A stretch of DNA of 64,000 nt from Pseudomonas sp. B33.4. Lineage in GTDB: Bacteria; Pseudomonadota; Gammaproteobacteria; Pseudomonadales; Pseudomonadaceae. Positions 63,106-64,000 of the stretch are shown here, one piece after another. Every line of letters begins with the position of its first letter. Position 1 is the first letter of the stretch. Position numbers and translations under genes: made by a program. The stretch lies in the NCBI RefSeq assembly GCF_034555375.1, contig NZ_CP140706.1, positions 2,161,001 to 2,225,000 on the forward strand, given 5' to 3'. The notes beneath the pieces were generated by a model, which was given only the letters and a program-made list of their open reading frames with translations, searched no databases and was not told the origin of the DNA.

Positions 63106-64000
63106 ATGGTTCAAGTTCGCAAACTGGTGTTAGCAATAGCGGCCGCCTCGGCGCTGTCCTCCGGTATGGCGCATGCCCTCGGGCTCGGGGAGCTGACCCT
63201 GAAGTCGACCCTGAACCAGCCGCTGGTGGCTGAAATCGAGCTGCTCGACGTCAAGGATCTCACCGCTGCCGAAGTGGTGCCGAGCCTGGCTTCCCATGAA
63301 GATTTCGCCAAGGCCGGCGTTGATCGCCAAGCCTTCCTCAACGATCTGACCTTTACTCCGGTGCTCAACGCCAGCGGCAAAAGCGTGCTGCGCGTCACCT
63401 CGAGCAAACCGTTGTCGGAGCCGATGGTGAAGTTCCTCGTGCAGGTGATGTGGCCGAACGGCCGTCTGCTGCGCGATTACAGCGTGCTGCTCGATCCTTC
63501 GAAGTTCTCGCCACAGACCGCTGATGCCGCCGCGCAACCGGCGCCATCGCAGACCATCACCGCGCCGACCACGGGCGCCACGCACCCGACGCAATACACC
63601 ACCACGCCGCGCGATACCCTGTGGGAAATCGCCGCGAAGGCGCGCAACGGTGGTTCGGTGCAGCAGACCATGCTGGCCATTCAAGCGTTGAACCCGGATG
63701 CATTCATCGGTGGCAACATCAACCGACTGAAAACCGGTCAGGTTTTGCGTCTGCCGGATGCAGTGCAAAGCACAGCGTTGCCACAGTCCAAGGCGATTGC
63801 CGAAGTCGCGGCGCAGAACGAGGCCTGGCGTCAGGGGCGTCGTTATGTGGCCAAGCCGGGCACCGGCCAGCAGCAGCTCGATGCGACCAGCCGTGGTCGC
63901 GGCAACGCCGGTGCAGCGCAAAACGCGCAGGACAATCTGAGCCTGGTCTCCGCTGAAAGCGCCAAGACGCGCGGCAAAGGCCCGGCGGGTGATGCGAAGG
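63106..64000 (+). CDS. fimV: FimV, peptidoglycan-binding polarity and type IV pilus protein (3' truncated)
   Basis: The first 298 residues are present and the frame is open at the window end. A signal peptide ends near GMAHA-LGLGE. The FimV N-terminal domain (about 25-140) begins LGLGELTLKSTLNQPLVAEIELL. A LysM domain follows (about 163-222; TPRDTLWEIAAKARNG, QALNPDAF, GQVLRLPD). FimV is an inner-membrane hub for type IV pili and polar localisation; the rest of the protein with its TPR repeats is outside the window. AAGGATGAGGCT precedes the ATG. Confidence 0.92.
   Translation, partial: MVQVRKLVLAIAAASALSSGMAHALGLGELTLKSTLNQPLVAEIELLDVKDLTAAEVVPSLASHEDFAKAGVDRQAFLNDLTFTPVLNASGKSVLRVTSSKPLSEPMVKFLVQVMWPNGRLLRDYSVLLDPSKFSPQTADAAAQPAPSQTITAPTTGATHPTQYTTTPRDTLWEIAAKARNGGSVQQTMLAIQALNPDAFIGGNINRLKTGQVLRLPDAVQSTALPQSKAIAEVAAQNEAWRQGRRYVAKPGTGQQQLDATSRGRGNAGAAQNAQDNLSLVSAESAKTRGKGPAGDAK

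Overview
The window is a stretch of a Pseudomonas chromosome, most likely of the P. fluorescens/P. koreensis group. The evidence is high-GC coding bias, several REP families ending in 'TGTAGGAGCTGCC', 'TGTAGGAGTGAGCC' or 'TGTGGGAGCTGGC', and gene orders typical of the genus (leuC-leuD-methyltransferase-leuB-asd-usg-fimV; aromatic aminotransferase divergent from uvrB). Both ends cut genes: a Mg2+ P-type ATPase on the left and fimV on the right. No phage, transposase or CRISPR array was seen.

1-3.1 kb: magnesium transport (mgtA-type ATPase, MgtC/SapB protein). 3.2-22.1 kb is the most unusual part. Two paralogous signalling modules of the Roc/Sad type (EAL-domain response regulator, 208-residue LuxR-type response regulator, BvgS-like hybrid sensor kinase with two periplasmic substrate-binding domains) flank a chaperone-usher fimbrial operon (pilin, chaperone, usher, adhesin) and a lipoprotein/OmpA pair. 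The second module also carries two small receiver-like proteins in which the phospho-accepting Asp is Asn. A near-palindromic motif, consensus RGGAAWWWTCCTAC, recurs five times, always in upstream regions of this block. It is a candidate shared operator for the two LuxR-type regulators. A frameshifted 5' gene remnant lies just downstream of a tandem pair of these motifs.

22-33 kb: accessory metabolism and stress genes. These are an aldo/keto reductase, LysR-pirin-isochorismatase-family genes, a cyclic-nucleotide-gated MscS-type channel, a GNAT acetyltransferase, exonuclease III, arylamine N-acetyltransferase, a BrnT/BrnA toxin-antitoxin pair and a purine/xanthine-type permease. 33-42 kb: tRNA-Asn, two small proteins, aromatic aminotransferase, uvrB, an EmrAB-type efflux pair and gltX.

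42.3-42.8 kb: a duplicated tRNA-Ala(GGC)-tRNA-Glu(TTC) operon behind a stringent-type promoter. Its two spacers hold hairpins preserved by compensatory changes. 43-46.6 kb: TetR regulator, alpha/beta hydrolase, thioesterase, dusC and a small heat-shock gene with a sigma-32 promoter and a ROSE-like RNA thermometer. 46.7-55.2 kb: a DUF1266/J-domain-like/HscC chaperone module and a five-PAS GGDEF-EAL protein.

55.3-64 kb: the leucine/aspartate-family biosynthetic cluster (LysR regulator, leuCD, methyltransferase, leuB, asd, catalytically dead usg) and fimV.
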